Shown one piece after another: positions 55,401 to 64,000 of a stretch of 64,000 bases of DNA. The notes below the pieces were generated by a model. That model searched no databases. It was given only the letters and a program-made list of their open reading frames with translations, and had not been told where the DNA came from. Numbering within the stretch: the stretch's first letter is position 1; each line of letters opens with the position of its first letter. A program made the translations under genes and the position numbers. The stretch spans positions 103,457,363 to 103,521,362 of the forward strand of contig NC_092046.1 in the NCBI RefSeq assembly GCF_003086295.3. Direction: 5' to 3'. Source of the DNA: Arachis hypogaea (taxonomy: Eukaryota; Streptophyta; Magnoliopsida; Fabales; Fabaceae).

Positions 55401-56302
55401 AAAACACATGTTTTGCATGGTTTTCCTTGAAAACCGAATTGAAATGGGAGGGAGACAGCCATCTCACCTTATTTCCAGCCTTGATAAATCACATGGTTAT
55501 GTAGAGGAAGAAGAGAGGATCATTTTGGTGAAAACGAAGTTTTGATTTGAGTTTTAGTTCAGAAGAAATCAAGCTTTGAAAATTAAGTGTTCATAAAAGT
55601 TTCTCTCTTTTCTCTCTTGTTATTTTCGGCAAAAATGATGATATGAGACATCCTTGGAGGTCTTGGGGGGTGTAAGGTGAGTTGTGATTGGTTGGCTTGG
55701 AGGTGGATTAAAATAATATTAAAATATCTCTGGTGTACAACTACTAAAACTAGGTGTATCGGAATACTCGTAAAAACATCTCTAAAAATTATTTTCTGAG
55801 CTACTAGCATAAATGACACTAGTAACATATTTATTATGAGAATAGAACATGTATAATGAGGCCTTGGTATTGCTAAATTCATCAGAGAGTGCTGGTGCTA
55901 AGCTGCACTAGTAAACCGTAAACCCGGTTAAACCGATTTTCTGTTTTTAACAAAAACAGACCAGGTAACCTTATAATATCATTCAAGCATGTTCTAATAC
56001 TAATATAATGATAATATTATACTATTATCTCTCTCCTCTCATGAATCGAGTCCGGTTCGTCAAACAGAGACTATTTACGAAAATCAGAATTAAAACTGCC
56101 AACCGATATGGTTCAAAAACTAGGTTCTTCCCGATTGCATTATCAAGCTTGCCTCAGGGGAGGTTCTAGCTTAAGAATGACATAATGATAATGAGGATTG
56201 AGATGCTTGATGATATAACAAAGGTGTTCCCTTTACTGATCTTCCGGAGAAACCCGTACTTTCAGAAAAGATCTCATATACTCGAAAATTAGGGTTGTTA
56301 CA
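52459..56302. mobile_element. Large solo LTR (3.8 kb), probably Ty3 chromovirus type
   Basis: Starts TGTAACGACCC and ends GGGTTGTTACA, an imperfect 11-bp inverted end, with a perfect TAAAT duplication (52454-52458, 56303-56307). There is no internal coding region, so it is a solo LTR. The ends and length recall Tekay/Del-type chromoviruses, which is inference. A TATAAATAG at about 53125 suggests, weakly, plus orientation. The interior has five covarying hairpin repeats (53629-53853), a pyrimidine-rich stretch (53960-54190) and a TTTTTATCTTT repeat near 54360-54430. No protein frame is convincing. Confidence 0.87.
53629..53853. repeat. Five hairpin repeats with compensating stem changes
   Basis: Units at 53631, 53671, 53733, 53776 and 53832 share the core AGTCCTTTGA between two arms. 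Two units have (T)GCAAG...CTTGCA and three have TGTAAG...CTTACA, so both arms changed together. A sixth, decayed unit lies at 53585. Confidence 0.85.
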
Positions 56303-56795
56303 TAAATTGCATCAAATGTAAAGGGAGTTGGGTACAGGGAGATTAAACAAAGCAATAGATCAAAGCTTAGAGAAACTGCAGAGAATTAAACTTGCAGAAA
56401 AAGTAAATCAGATCATGAACAGAAATGTAAAATGCCGAACAAGTGCAGAAGAATTAAATTGCTTGAAAGTAAATTGAAAGCAAATGGAACAGAAGATTTG
56501 AGTTCAAGATCAATGTAAACTGATGTGTATAATTGCAAAAGAGGAAATTTGCAGAAGAAGTGAGAATAAAAAAGAAACAATTGGGATCTAATCTTTAATT
56601 CATAAAGTCAAGAAACAGAAAAGAAATGGAACTCTGAGAGGAAGAACTTCAAAGAATTCTTCAATCAGAGTTCAAAAGCCCAGAATCAGATCTCAATTCT
56701 CAAGTTCAAAAGAAAAATTAAAAGAGAGAGAGCTCTCTACTCCTACTCCTACTGCTCCCTACTGGAGCCAGCCTCCTAATGAAATGAAATTGATG

Positions 56796-56807
56796 CCTTT
56801 ATATAGG
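56796..56807 (-). promoter_or_regulatory. TATA box of the element C LTR
   Basis: Minus-strand CCTATATAAAGG, downstream of the AGCGCT array on the minus strand. Confidence 0.6.
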
Positions 56808-57009
56808 CTTTACAAAGTGAAAATGAAATTGAAATTAAAAACAAATTACAATTGAAATTCCTAATCTAGCTTGTTCTTGTGCCTTTGAATGATGATGTGG
56901 GCTTTGCTTGCTTTGGATTTGAAAAGAGATGGGTTCGGTTGGCCTTGGTTCAATTGACATGGTTCAAGGTTGCTTGGTTCAAGTTGGTTTGGTGTGTGGG
57001 ACCTTCCAG

Positions 57010-57590
57010 GGTAGTGCTCGGTTGAAAAAGAGAGTGCAGCATTGCCTTGTTTGCCTTGCCAAATTGGTTGCGTGCCAAGCCTTGCCCGTGTAAGGGAGAG
57101 TAGCGCTCAGTTAAGTGAGAGAGTGCAGTGCTCCATTGTTTTTAGTGGGACTCCAATTTCGAACTATGAGGGAAGCATACTTGGTGCAATTGTCTTGTGT
57201 AAGGGAGCGCTCAATGAATAAGACCAACGCAGCGCTCCAAGCTTTGGGTTGAGGCTCCCTTGTTCGAGCCTTGGTGGTTGCACTCTTGCTTTGTTTTTGT
57301 TTTAGTGAGAGCCCGATAAAGTTAACTAAGTTAACTTAGCACTCTCTCTTTGAGTGCTGATGCCTTGTTTTTGGCATTCCTGGTAGCGCTCGGTTAAATC
57401 ACTTCATTAAGCTCCCTTTGCCTTATGAGGAAGCTCCCCTTCGAGCCTTGGGTGAAACTATATTGGTGCCCAATTCCTTGCTAAGGTAGCGCTCAGTTTA
57501 CAATCTTCACTCAGCGTCCTTTGTTTTGGTACATGGTCTCCACTTCGATCCTTGGTTGTCCCCTTTGCTAGGTGTAGCGCTCTGCTTGCT
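57010..57590. repeat. AGCGCTCAGTT word array in the element C LTR
   Basis: GTAGTGCTCGGTT, GTAGCGCTCAGTT, GAGCGCTCAATG, GCAGCGCTCCAA, GTAGCGCTCGGTT, GTAGCGCTCAGTT and GTAGCGCTCTGC recur with paired GAGAGTGCAG phrases and repeated CC.TTCGA.CCTTGG phrases. Palindromic core AGCGCT; in U3. Confidence 0.75.
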
Positions 57591-58153
57591 TTTATTGGCC
57601 GTTGCATTAATAATATTATATGCATGCTTCATGGTTCAATTAATTAGTAATGCCGTAAAGCTTCATGCATTTCATTCATTAGCATTAGTAATTAATTTTT
57701 TCCTGTATGCATCCATTTACTTATTAATGTAATGCATTAACGTAATGCCAATTGCATTAGTAATTAAAGTTGCATGCTTTCATGACTTTAATTAATAATG
57801 TTTTAATGCATTAACTTTATTTGCCAATTGCATTAAACATTTCATGCATGCATGCATATGATATTGATGCATGTGCCAAGGCTTCATGGTCATAGGCCAC
57901 GCTTTTAAAAGCATGGCCTAAGATTCCAAAGCGTGCTCATTCTTCAAATCATGCCCAAAATTCTTCTTTTCTTCTTTTTAGCTTATTTTGTGCTCTTTTG
58001 CTTCTTTTTCTTCTTATTTCCTACAAAATTTATAAAATCAAAAGATCAAGAAAATATACCATTTAAGCACAAAAGAATGCAATATTTAAGCACTAATTAT
58101 CAATTTCTTATATGAAAAAGCGTAGAAAAACATGACATGATGACATGTCATCA

Positions 58154-58190
58154 CAACACCAAACTTAAACCTTGCTTATCCCCAAGCAAG
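58154..58190 (-). promoter_or_regulatory. Polypurine-like tract with upstream hairpin, element C 3' LTR edge
   Basis: Minus strand: CTTGCTT / AAGCAAG stem (58190-58171) with a GGGGAT loop, then TAAGTTTGGTGT (58167-58156) next to the LTR end. Confidence 0.78.
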
Positions 58191-60015
58191 AAAAGAATCA
58201 TGCAATAGAGATTGACAATCCAAGGTAAGAAGAATAGCAACTCAATGTTCATGGTTGGCTAGTTTTCTATGTATGCCACAATTACAAAAGACATATAAAT
58301 GATTGATGCTTCTATCTAGCTCAATTTATGAAATCTTTTCCTTATACTTCTTCCTTGAAGCAAGCTTTTGATTTTCTTATTAGCTTCTCCTTTTGGGTGC
58401 TTTGCCCCATGAGTTGATAACAAAACTACGACTCTAAGTGCTTTGTTTTCAAGTATTACCACTTGATACATAAGTACCACAAGCATTTAATTAGAGGACT
58501 TCATTAAGCTTATTTGTTTCTTTTCTTGACTCTCTAATCATTGATGCTCAGACCCTTGAGCTTTGAGGGAGTGCATTTGCACTTGAGCCTAGCCTTGACT
58601 CTAAGTGTTTTATTTTCAAGCATTTTGCTTGATACATAAACACCACAAGTACTTAACAATGGAATTGTCATTGGTACTCAAAGCCTTCAGCTTTCTCATT
58701 CTTTCCCTTTTGCTTTTCTTAATTTACAATTTCTTCTTCAAGGTTTTCATGATTTCAAAAGATTTCACAAAGTGTTCTAGATGAAAACTTCAATTAAATA
58801 AAATCCAATGCAATTGAGCAACAATTAACCATACTAGCCTTCCAATACTTGTATGCACATGCTAAACTCTTCTTTCATGACCTTTTTTGTTTATGATCAT
58901 GATGCTTTATTGCTTTTGAAGTCACAAAACTCAAGTTGGTAGTCATAATGTCACAGCAACATGTTGCAAATCAAAATTCACGCTATGCTTATTCATACCA
59001 CACATGCATACAGAGAAGATAAAGACAATCATGCAATTTAAAGTGCTGGAAACAAAGGAGAGGAAAAGGAACTTTACAACCTTGTAGTTCATCTTCTCTA
59101 TTGTTGTCATTTTCCTCCCATTCTTCCTCTTTCCTTGCCAAACTCAGAATGCTTTCTCATCCTTAAGCAACAATTAGAACAATGGCTATGGGGCTAAGAT
59201 GGATCATGAATGTCTTACACAATGAAATATTAGTAGCACATGTGTTTTAAGCAAGCAAAATTAAAGATAACAATCAAAGCACAAGGGGCAGAGACATTGT
59301 GATTGCAAACATAAGAGAGTGTGAATGATACATGGCATAAAAAATGAGTGGCACACCAAACTTAGTGTGACACTTTCGCTTGGAATTAATGCAAGTATCC
59401 AGTAAAGATTGGAAGCAAATTTTGTTACATAGCAACACCAAACTTAGAATGCAATCTTATGTCAATTTATTTGAACTAGACTAAACAAAGGGAACTATTA
59501 TATATTAAATACAATCACCAAGCCAAGAATCTGTCATGAGTAAGGATCTCTTGGTGATGTATTAACAAAAACAGTTAAGAAGCAAAATAAGTGAAAGCAT
59601 TAAAAACAAAGAAATAACTAAAGTAAACAGAATAACAAAGTGTCAAACCAAAAGAAAAATTAACACTGCAAAGGCATTATGATTATGCAGACAAGTGGTG
59701 TTGCTTAATGAATTGCATAGAGAATTAAGTGGCACACCAAACTTAGAATCTTAGTGTGACACTTTAGAATTGATGCAATCATCAAGAAAGATTGAAAAAA
59801 AATTGTTGCAGGGCAACACCAAACTTAGAATGTAACCATATGCCAATTTATTGAAATTTAAACAAAGCAAACAGAGAAAGTAAACAAAGCAAAGAAAAGA
59901 AATATTACCTACGGTTGACATGTTCTTCACTTTCTTCCTCTTCTTCCAGTTTGTTAAGAGGAATGACCTCAATGGGAGAGATGAACCAGCTAGTGTCCCT
60001 TGTCTTGGCCTCTCC
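58191..60015 (-). other. Element C 3' untranslated region with an internal duplication
   Basis: Non-coding. Blocks at about 59340-59475 and 59723-59855 are related copies, each with two ACACCAAACTTA tracts and an AGTGTGACACTTT word. A GTGCTTTGTTTTCAAGTATTACCAC-type stretch (58440, 58607) is shared with element B. Confidence 0.65.
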
Positions 60016-60934
60016 TCAGCAAGCTTTTTTTTTGTTAATGGCTTGATTGAGCTTGCTTGCTGGATCAGGGGGAGGATTGCTTGTAGTTGACCTTCTCTTC
60101 TTTATGAATATTGTCCTTTGTAGTTTGGTAACAATCCTCTTCTCGGTGCTTTTGTTAATTGCCTTCACTTCCTTGAATTCAAGTCTTGGTGGTTGTGTGA
60201 TTGTTGGAGTGTTCTCCTCATCAAGAGCTTTTTGTATTGATGGTTCAGTGAGCTCTTCCTTTCTGTAATTTTCAGCTTCAATTGAGTGTGAACTTCCTTG
60301 ATTGGCTTCCTCCTCTTCTTTTACATGATCTTCCATTAAGTCTTTTGGGAGTGAAGCTTCATGTTCCTCTATCACCTCAATTAGCTTCTGTGAATATGAA
60401 GCCATAGGTTCAAACACCTCCACAACCTCCTTTTCCATTGAAATTTCACTTGACACAGAGACTTCCTCATCTTGCCCTTCCTTTTTCTTCTTTGCACTCA
60501 ACAATTGAGCTAACAGCACTTCCATGTTTGTGAGGGAGTTCTCTTGTTCTTTCCATGATCTCTGTGCTTCCCTTTCGTATCTTTCAAGCATGGTTTCAAG
60601 CCTTGAGAGGCTTTGGTTCATAGAAGTTTGTGTGGACTGTGAGCTTTGGAAGAGAGTTTGTGTCAAGGGATAGTTAAGTGATGAAGAATTTTCAGATGAA
60701 AAACTGGGAGATAAGGTTTGACAGCTTTCCATGAATGAATTGAAGGTTTTCTCAAGTGATGATAGCTCTTGATAAGTGGAGTATGAATTTTCAAATGCTT
60801 TCTGATTTTGATTCTCCCAAGCACAACTTGAAGAATTGTTGAATTCATCACAGTATGAATCATCTTGTGGCATTGGGGAACAATTTTCCATGTATGCATT
60901 GACAGCTAATGAATCCAATTCACACCCCCATTTA
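60016..60934 (-). pseudogene. Element C ORF1: acidic, coiled-coil protein, N-terminus cut by element D
   Basis: The frame runs from the D insertion to 60016. Residues upstream of FKWGCELDSLAVNAYMENC belong to the D LTR. It has a Ser/Asn/Gln-rich start (NENQNQ-like, SSENSSSLN), a coiled-coil helix (SLSRLETMLERYEREAQRSW then NSLTNMEVLLAQLLSAKKKK), a long Glu-rich acidic region and a basic end (KRIVTKLQRTIFIKKRRS). The design matches element A ORF1: low-complexity aromatic/polar start, leucine helix, acidic middle, basic tail. Family unknown. It stands in the gag position for a minus-strand element. Confidence 0.55.
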
Positions 60935-61855
60935 AAAATTGGTGAATTAGTTCTTTTGGCAAGCGCACCAAAATTATCGTCAAGTAATAACCCACAGTGG
61001 AGTGGGATCGTATCCACAAAGATTGGCAAATTCGAGCAGTTTTAATTAATTGATGAATTAGTCAAGCAGATCAATAGGATTGTAAAGTGCAGAATTGTAA
61101 ATGACATAAATGTGAATGACTAGAATAGAAAGAAAAGCAATAAAGTGCAGAAATATAAATGGCAGAATGTAAAGTGCAGAATCATAAATGACTTGAATGT
61201 AAATGGGAATGGGGAATTACTGAATGTAAAATTAAGCTATAGAGAAATGGATAGATAAAAATGGGGAAATTCATTGAGATTGGGAGATGTTGTCTCTTTG
61301 GATCAAATTTAGCTTATATCCTCTTCAATCATGCAACTCATTGACCTCTTGGCAATCATGATTGATTGAGCCCTAATCCCTTGGTGACTCAATCTCTCAG
61401 ATCTTGATCAATAGCCAATTCCTTGGTTTAATTGCTCATGAAGAGAGATATGCTTGGTCCCTGATTATACCACACACCATTATAGGTCCAAGTAGAGGGA
61501 GGATTATATGTCACATATCCAAACACCAAAACCCAGATTCTACTCAAGTGTGAGAAAGGATTTCAAGCATGGTTTCATGTTTCCTTTCCCAAGGTTCCCA
61601 TGAAACCCAATTGCATTCAATCTCTTTTCCAAGATAATTGAACACTAAGCATTAAGAATGAAATTCCTTCTAGCAAATCAAAGAGAAGATAAAGAGAAGA
61701 AGAATTTCACTATTATCAATCCATCAAGTACAACAGAGCTCCCTCTCTCAATGAGAGGGAAGTTAGCTACTCATAGCTCAAAAAGTACTCAAAAGTGAAG
61801 TGTAAAAGTGGATCTAAAACTGACTACTTAACCCCTTCTTCAGTACTCCTTGGGG

Positions 61856-61865
61856 GTATTTATAG
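61856..61865 (-). promoter_or_regulatory. TATA box of the element D LTR
   Basis: Minus-strand CTATAAATAC, about 90 bases downstream (minus strand) of the palindrome array. Confidence 0.55.
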
Positions 61866-61954
61866 TACTCCTAGTAAAATAAAAGAATTACAAAAGTGAA
61901 AAAGGAAAATTTCATTTTGGAGGGAAAAGAAAATACTCAATAAGCGTGACTTCC

Positions 61955-63290
61955 CAGCTGGCGTGTGGCTGGCACTTTACTGGCGTGTCACGTGCCCTTT
62001 ATTTCTAGCTTGGCGTGCCACGCCCAATACTTTAAGTGGCACGCTCATCTCTCTATCAACTTTGGCGTGCCACGCCTTCGAACTCAAGTGGCACGCCAAA
62101 GTGGAATTCTTGTGTTGGCGTGCCACGCCTTCGAACTCAAATGGCACGCCCTTTGCCTTTTTCCACTTTTCTTTGTCTCTGAAAACTTGAACTGGCGTGC
62201 CACGCCCAGGGTCTGGCATGCCACGCCCTTGCTCTATTCTTGGCTAAGCTTCTTTGGAAAGTTGCGCTAGCGTGGCACGCCCAGGGTCTGGCGTGCCACG
62301 CCCCTTTTGTGAGTGAGTGGTTCCTCTGTTTGGCGTGCCACGCCACGAACTCAAGTGGCATGCCCCAATACTTCTTTGCTCTCTGAATGACACTGGCATG
62401 CCACGCCTGGTTGCTTAAGTGGCACGCCTAAGTAAAGAATGGTGAGTGGCATGCCACGCCTTCGATACCAAGTGGCACGCCCCATGTAATTGGCCTCCTT
62501 CATCCTCTCTGGAAACTTATACCAGCGTGCCATGCCTAAAGGCTGGCGTACCACACCCATGATCTTGTCTTGGTTCCAGTAGTTGGCGTGCCACGCCTCA
62601 GCCTTCAAGTGGCACGCCATAGTGACATACTTGGGTTGGCGTGCCACGCCTTCGATACCAAGTGGCACGCCCAGTCCTTGCTTTTGTTATCTTTATGCAT
62701 TGGCGCGCCACGCCTGGTCGCTCAAGTGGCACGCCTAAGTGAGGTTGAGAGGTTGGCATGCCACGCCTTTGACTTCAAGTGGCACGCCCAGTCTTCAATT
62801 GCCTTCAGCCCTTTCTCTGGATTATTGTACCAGCGTGCCACGCCATGCTGTTCAAGTGGCATGCCCATGGATTTGTGAACTTTTCAAGCTTGGCGTGCCA
62901 CGCCTGGGTTCTCAAGTGGCATGTCCAAGTGACTTCTTGGAGCTGGCATGCCATGCCTTCGATACCAAGTGGCACGCCATAGTGGAGGTTCTTCTTGGAA
63001 TGGTGAGTTGGCGTGCCACGCCCCTTTGCTCAAGTGGCACGCCCATAGTAGTTGATGGGTCAGGCGTGCCACGGCCAACCTGGCGTGCCACGCCCCTTTT
63101 GTGTCCTCCATTGTAGCTCTCTGGAATTTTGTATTAGCGTGCCACGCCTAGTCCCTGGCGTGCCACGCCCACATGCATGCTTGGACTTCTTCTCTGGACT
63201 TTAGTACTGGCGTGCCACGCCCAACTCCTGGCATGCCACGCCAGTGCATTTTTGTGGCGTTTGCTCTCAAGTGGCACGCCAGTTTCACAC
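61955..63290. repeat. GGCGTGCCACGCC inverted-repeat array in the element D LTR
   Basis: About 20 paired units in 1.3 kb. Most have the form GGCGTGCCAC, then GCC plus 10-14 variable bases and AA, then GTGGCACGCC, giving a perfect 10-bp stem; units lie 50-75 bases apart with unrelated spacers. A second type pairs two GGCGTGCCACGCC words around CAGGGTCT or AGTCCC. Variants are mainly CG to TG or CA. Many short ORFs overlap it in all frames and are repeat artefacts. Confidence 0.92.
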
Positions 63291-63479
63291 GCCCAGCTTC
63301 TTGTTTGTCTTCTACCCATTTTTGTTGCCTTTTTCACCTGAAATTCAGTACAACTCATCTCAAAGTAGTGTCCCATAATATTCATCAAATAATGCATGAA
63401 TTGTACTGATCAAATGAGATTTATGCTCTTTTATGGTCTTCTTTATGCAAGAAAGAAGGGTAGATGATGCAAGTCATCA

Positions 63480-63515
63480 CAACACCAAACTTAAGCTTTG
63501 CTTGTCCCAAGCAAA
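63480..63515 (-). promoter_or_regulatory. Polypurine-like tract with upstream hairpin, element D 3' LTR edge
   Basis: Minus strand: TTTGCTT, loop GGGAC, AAGCAAA (63515-63497), then TTAAGTTTGGTGT next to the LTR end. Confidence 0.78.
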
Positions 63516-63796
63516 TCAATGTGAGTAAGCCTTTATAACTTGAGGCCTTGGCTTTGAGTGATTGCAATACAACTAAGAGTAAGAATAAGTGTTCAACACA
63601 TGTATGAATGTTTTAATGTCATGAAAAGCTCTTGGATCCTTGAGGGTTCTTTCAGGTATAGGCTTTAGGGGTCCTTTCTATTGATTGTCACCTTGAAGTA
63701 GCAAGGGTTGTTTTGTTTTCTTGACCACGACTCTAAGTATTTTGTCTCAAGAAAACCCTTTAATTAGGCTTTCAATTAGTGATGCATGGAAAACTT
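63516..63796 (-). other. Element D internal 3' sequence
   Basis: Non-coding, with ACTCTAAGTATTTTGTCTCAAG (63730-63750), related to the shared 3' stretch of elements B and C. Confidence 0.5.
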
Positions 63797-64000
63797 GTCT
63801 CATAACAAATTTCCTTCGGCAAGTGTACCGAATTTGTCGTCAAGTAAAAACTCACAATAGAGTGAGGTCGAATCCCACAGGGATTGATTGATCAAGCAAC
63901 TTTAATTAGAGGAATGTTCTAGTTGAGAAAATCAGAATTTGGGTTGAGAATTGCAGAAAGTTAAATGGCGGAAAAGTAAATAACAGAAAAGTAAATGCTA
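63797..64000 (-). mobile_element. Element E: start of another LTR, cut by the window end
   Basis: From about TGTCTCATAAC (63797; border uncertain) the sequence runs into CGGCAAGTGTACCG, the hairpin CTCAC-AATAGA-GTGAG (63851-63866) and GTCGAATCCCACAGGGATTG, followed by GCAGAAAGTTAAATGGCGG. This is the LTR-end module seen in C, D and the solo LTR, so a further LTR is nested in element D. Confidence 0.55.

Larger units (their letters stand above)
56308..58153 (-). other. Element C 3' LTR, segment 3 (R and U3)
   Basis: Contains the TATA box (56796-56807), an AGCGCTC word array (57010-57590), a TGCATGC-rich stretch (57620-57860), the palindrome GGCCACGCTTTTAAAAGCAT at 57896 and the LTR end GACATGTCATCA. 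Confidence 0.75.
41228..60939 (-). mobile_element. Element C: minus-strand LTR element, 3' LTR and 3' half visible, three nested insertions
   Basis: The 3' LTR occupies 41228-41377, 52321-52458 and 56308-58153 (about 2134 bp after removing insertions). On the plus strand it starts TGATGGGTTGG and ends GACATGTCATCA. A polypurine-like tract and hairpin follow at 58154-58190, then 3' untranslated sequence, then an acidic ORF1 at 60016-60934 cut by element D. The LTR ends and interior resemble the solo LTR at 30912-32938. The left duplication would be AACTT (41223-41227); its partner is outside the window. No pol is seen in the visible part. Confidence 0.75.
60940..63479 (-). mobile_element. Element D: 3' LTR inserted in element C ORF1
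   Basis: A 2540-bp LTR, TGGTGAATTAG to GCAAGTCATCA on the plus strand. The hairpin CCCAC...GTGGG and GATCGTATCCACA module is at 60991-61020. TATA box at 61856-61865 (minus CTATAAATAC). The GGCGTGCCACGCC array fills 61955-63290. A polypurine-like tract and hairpin follow at 63480-63515, so the element body lies to the right and continues past the window. Candidate left duplication AAAAT (60935-60939) cannot be tested here. Confidence 0.78.

Noticed and set aside
52459..56302. DNA transposon, because of the inverted TGTAACGACCC / GGGTTGTTACA ends
   Set aside because: The 5-bp duplication, TG...CA ends and absence of any transposase favour a solo LTR.
61955..63290. Spaced repeat array resembling CRISPR
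   Set aside because: Units are inverted pairs of variable loop length inside a plant LTR, with no cas genes and no constant repeat/spacer size.
61963..63409. Several ORFs of 67-125 residues over the element D array
   Set aside because: They appear in most frames of both strands and are built from translations of the same palindromic word.

Overview
This is plant nuclear DNA made almost entirely of transposable elements. I see no host protein-coding, rRNA or functional tRNA gene. The element types (Athila-like Ty3 elements primed by tRNA-Asp, a SIRE/Maximus-like Ty1/copia element with an extra 3' ORF, very long LTRs, and a Mutator-type MITE with the GGTTTAATTA...GGTCCCTATAG end common in legumes) point to a legume with a large repeat-rich genome. 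Arachis (peanut) is my best guess, but that is inference.

Layout: 1-2137 holds LTR-like debris and the truncated 5' end of a minus-strand Ty3 element. 2138-7865 is AT-rich sequence without genes that contains a tRNA-derived SINE (5020-5107), a Mutator-like MITE (6253-6568), (TA)n tracts and a large inverted repeat. From about 7866 the window is a nest. The oldest visible host element is a plus-strand copia element whose 5' LTR (about 7866-33656) was split twice: by element A (8865-30698, TSD GTAAG) and by a 2.0-kb solo LTR (30912-32938, TSD GAAGT). Element A itself contains a complete minus-strand Athila-like element (12835-24650, TSD ACCCC). Copia gag-pol (33718-38571) and a 3' ORF (39171-40452) follow.

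In the copia 3' region a minus-strand element C begins at 41228. Its 3' LTR was split by element B (41378-52315, TSD CTAAC) and by a 3.8-kb solo LTR (52459-56302, TSD TAAAT). Its ORF1 was split by element D (LTR 60940-63479), and a further LTR (E) starts near 63797 inside D. Every border with both sides in the window shows TG...CA ends and a perfect 5-bp target-site duplication.

How the parts relate: only the Athila-like element and the copia element carry protease, reverse transcriptase, RNase H and integrase, and both are broken by stops, frameshifts and lost catalytic residues. Element A has no gag or pol; B has gag and protease but no RT or integrase; C shows only an acidic ORF1. A, B and the Athila-like element share the same tRNA-Asp primer site, and A and Athila share 3' sequence, so A (and perhaps B) probably depended on Athila-type enzymes in trans.

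The most interesting signals lie outside the standard genes: (i) a hairpin with changing stems and a purine GGA loop, followed by a polypurine-like tract, beside the 3' LTR of five elements and again inside three of them; (ii) a variable-stem hairpin plus a GGTCG..TCCC..AGG motif at the R/U5 end of seven LTR families; (iii) family-specific palindrome arrays, mostly just upstream of LTR TATA boxes; (iv) an LTR that seems to have absorbed its former primer-binding site; and (v) a 3' ORF domain apparently shared by Ty1/copia and Ty3 elements.
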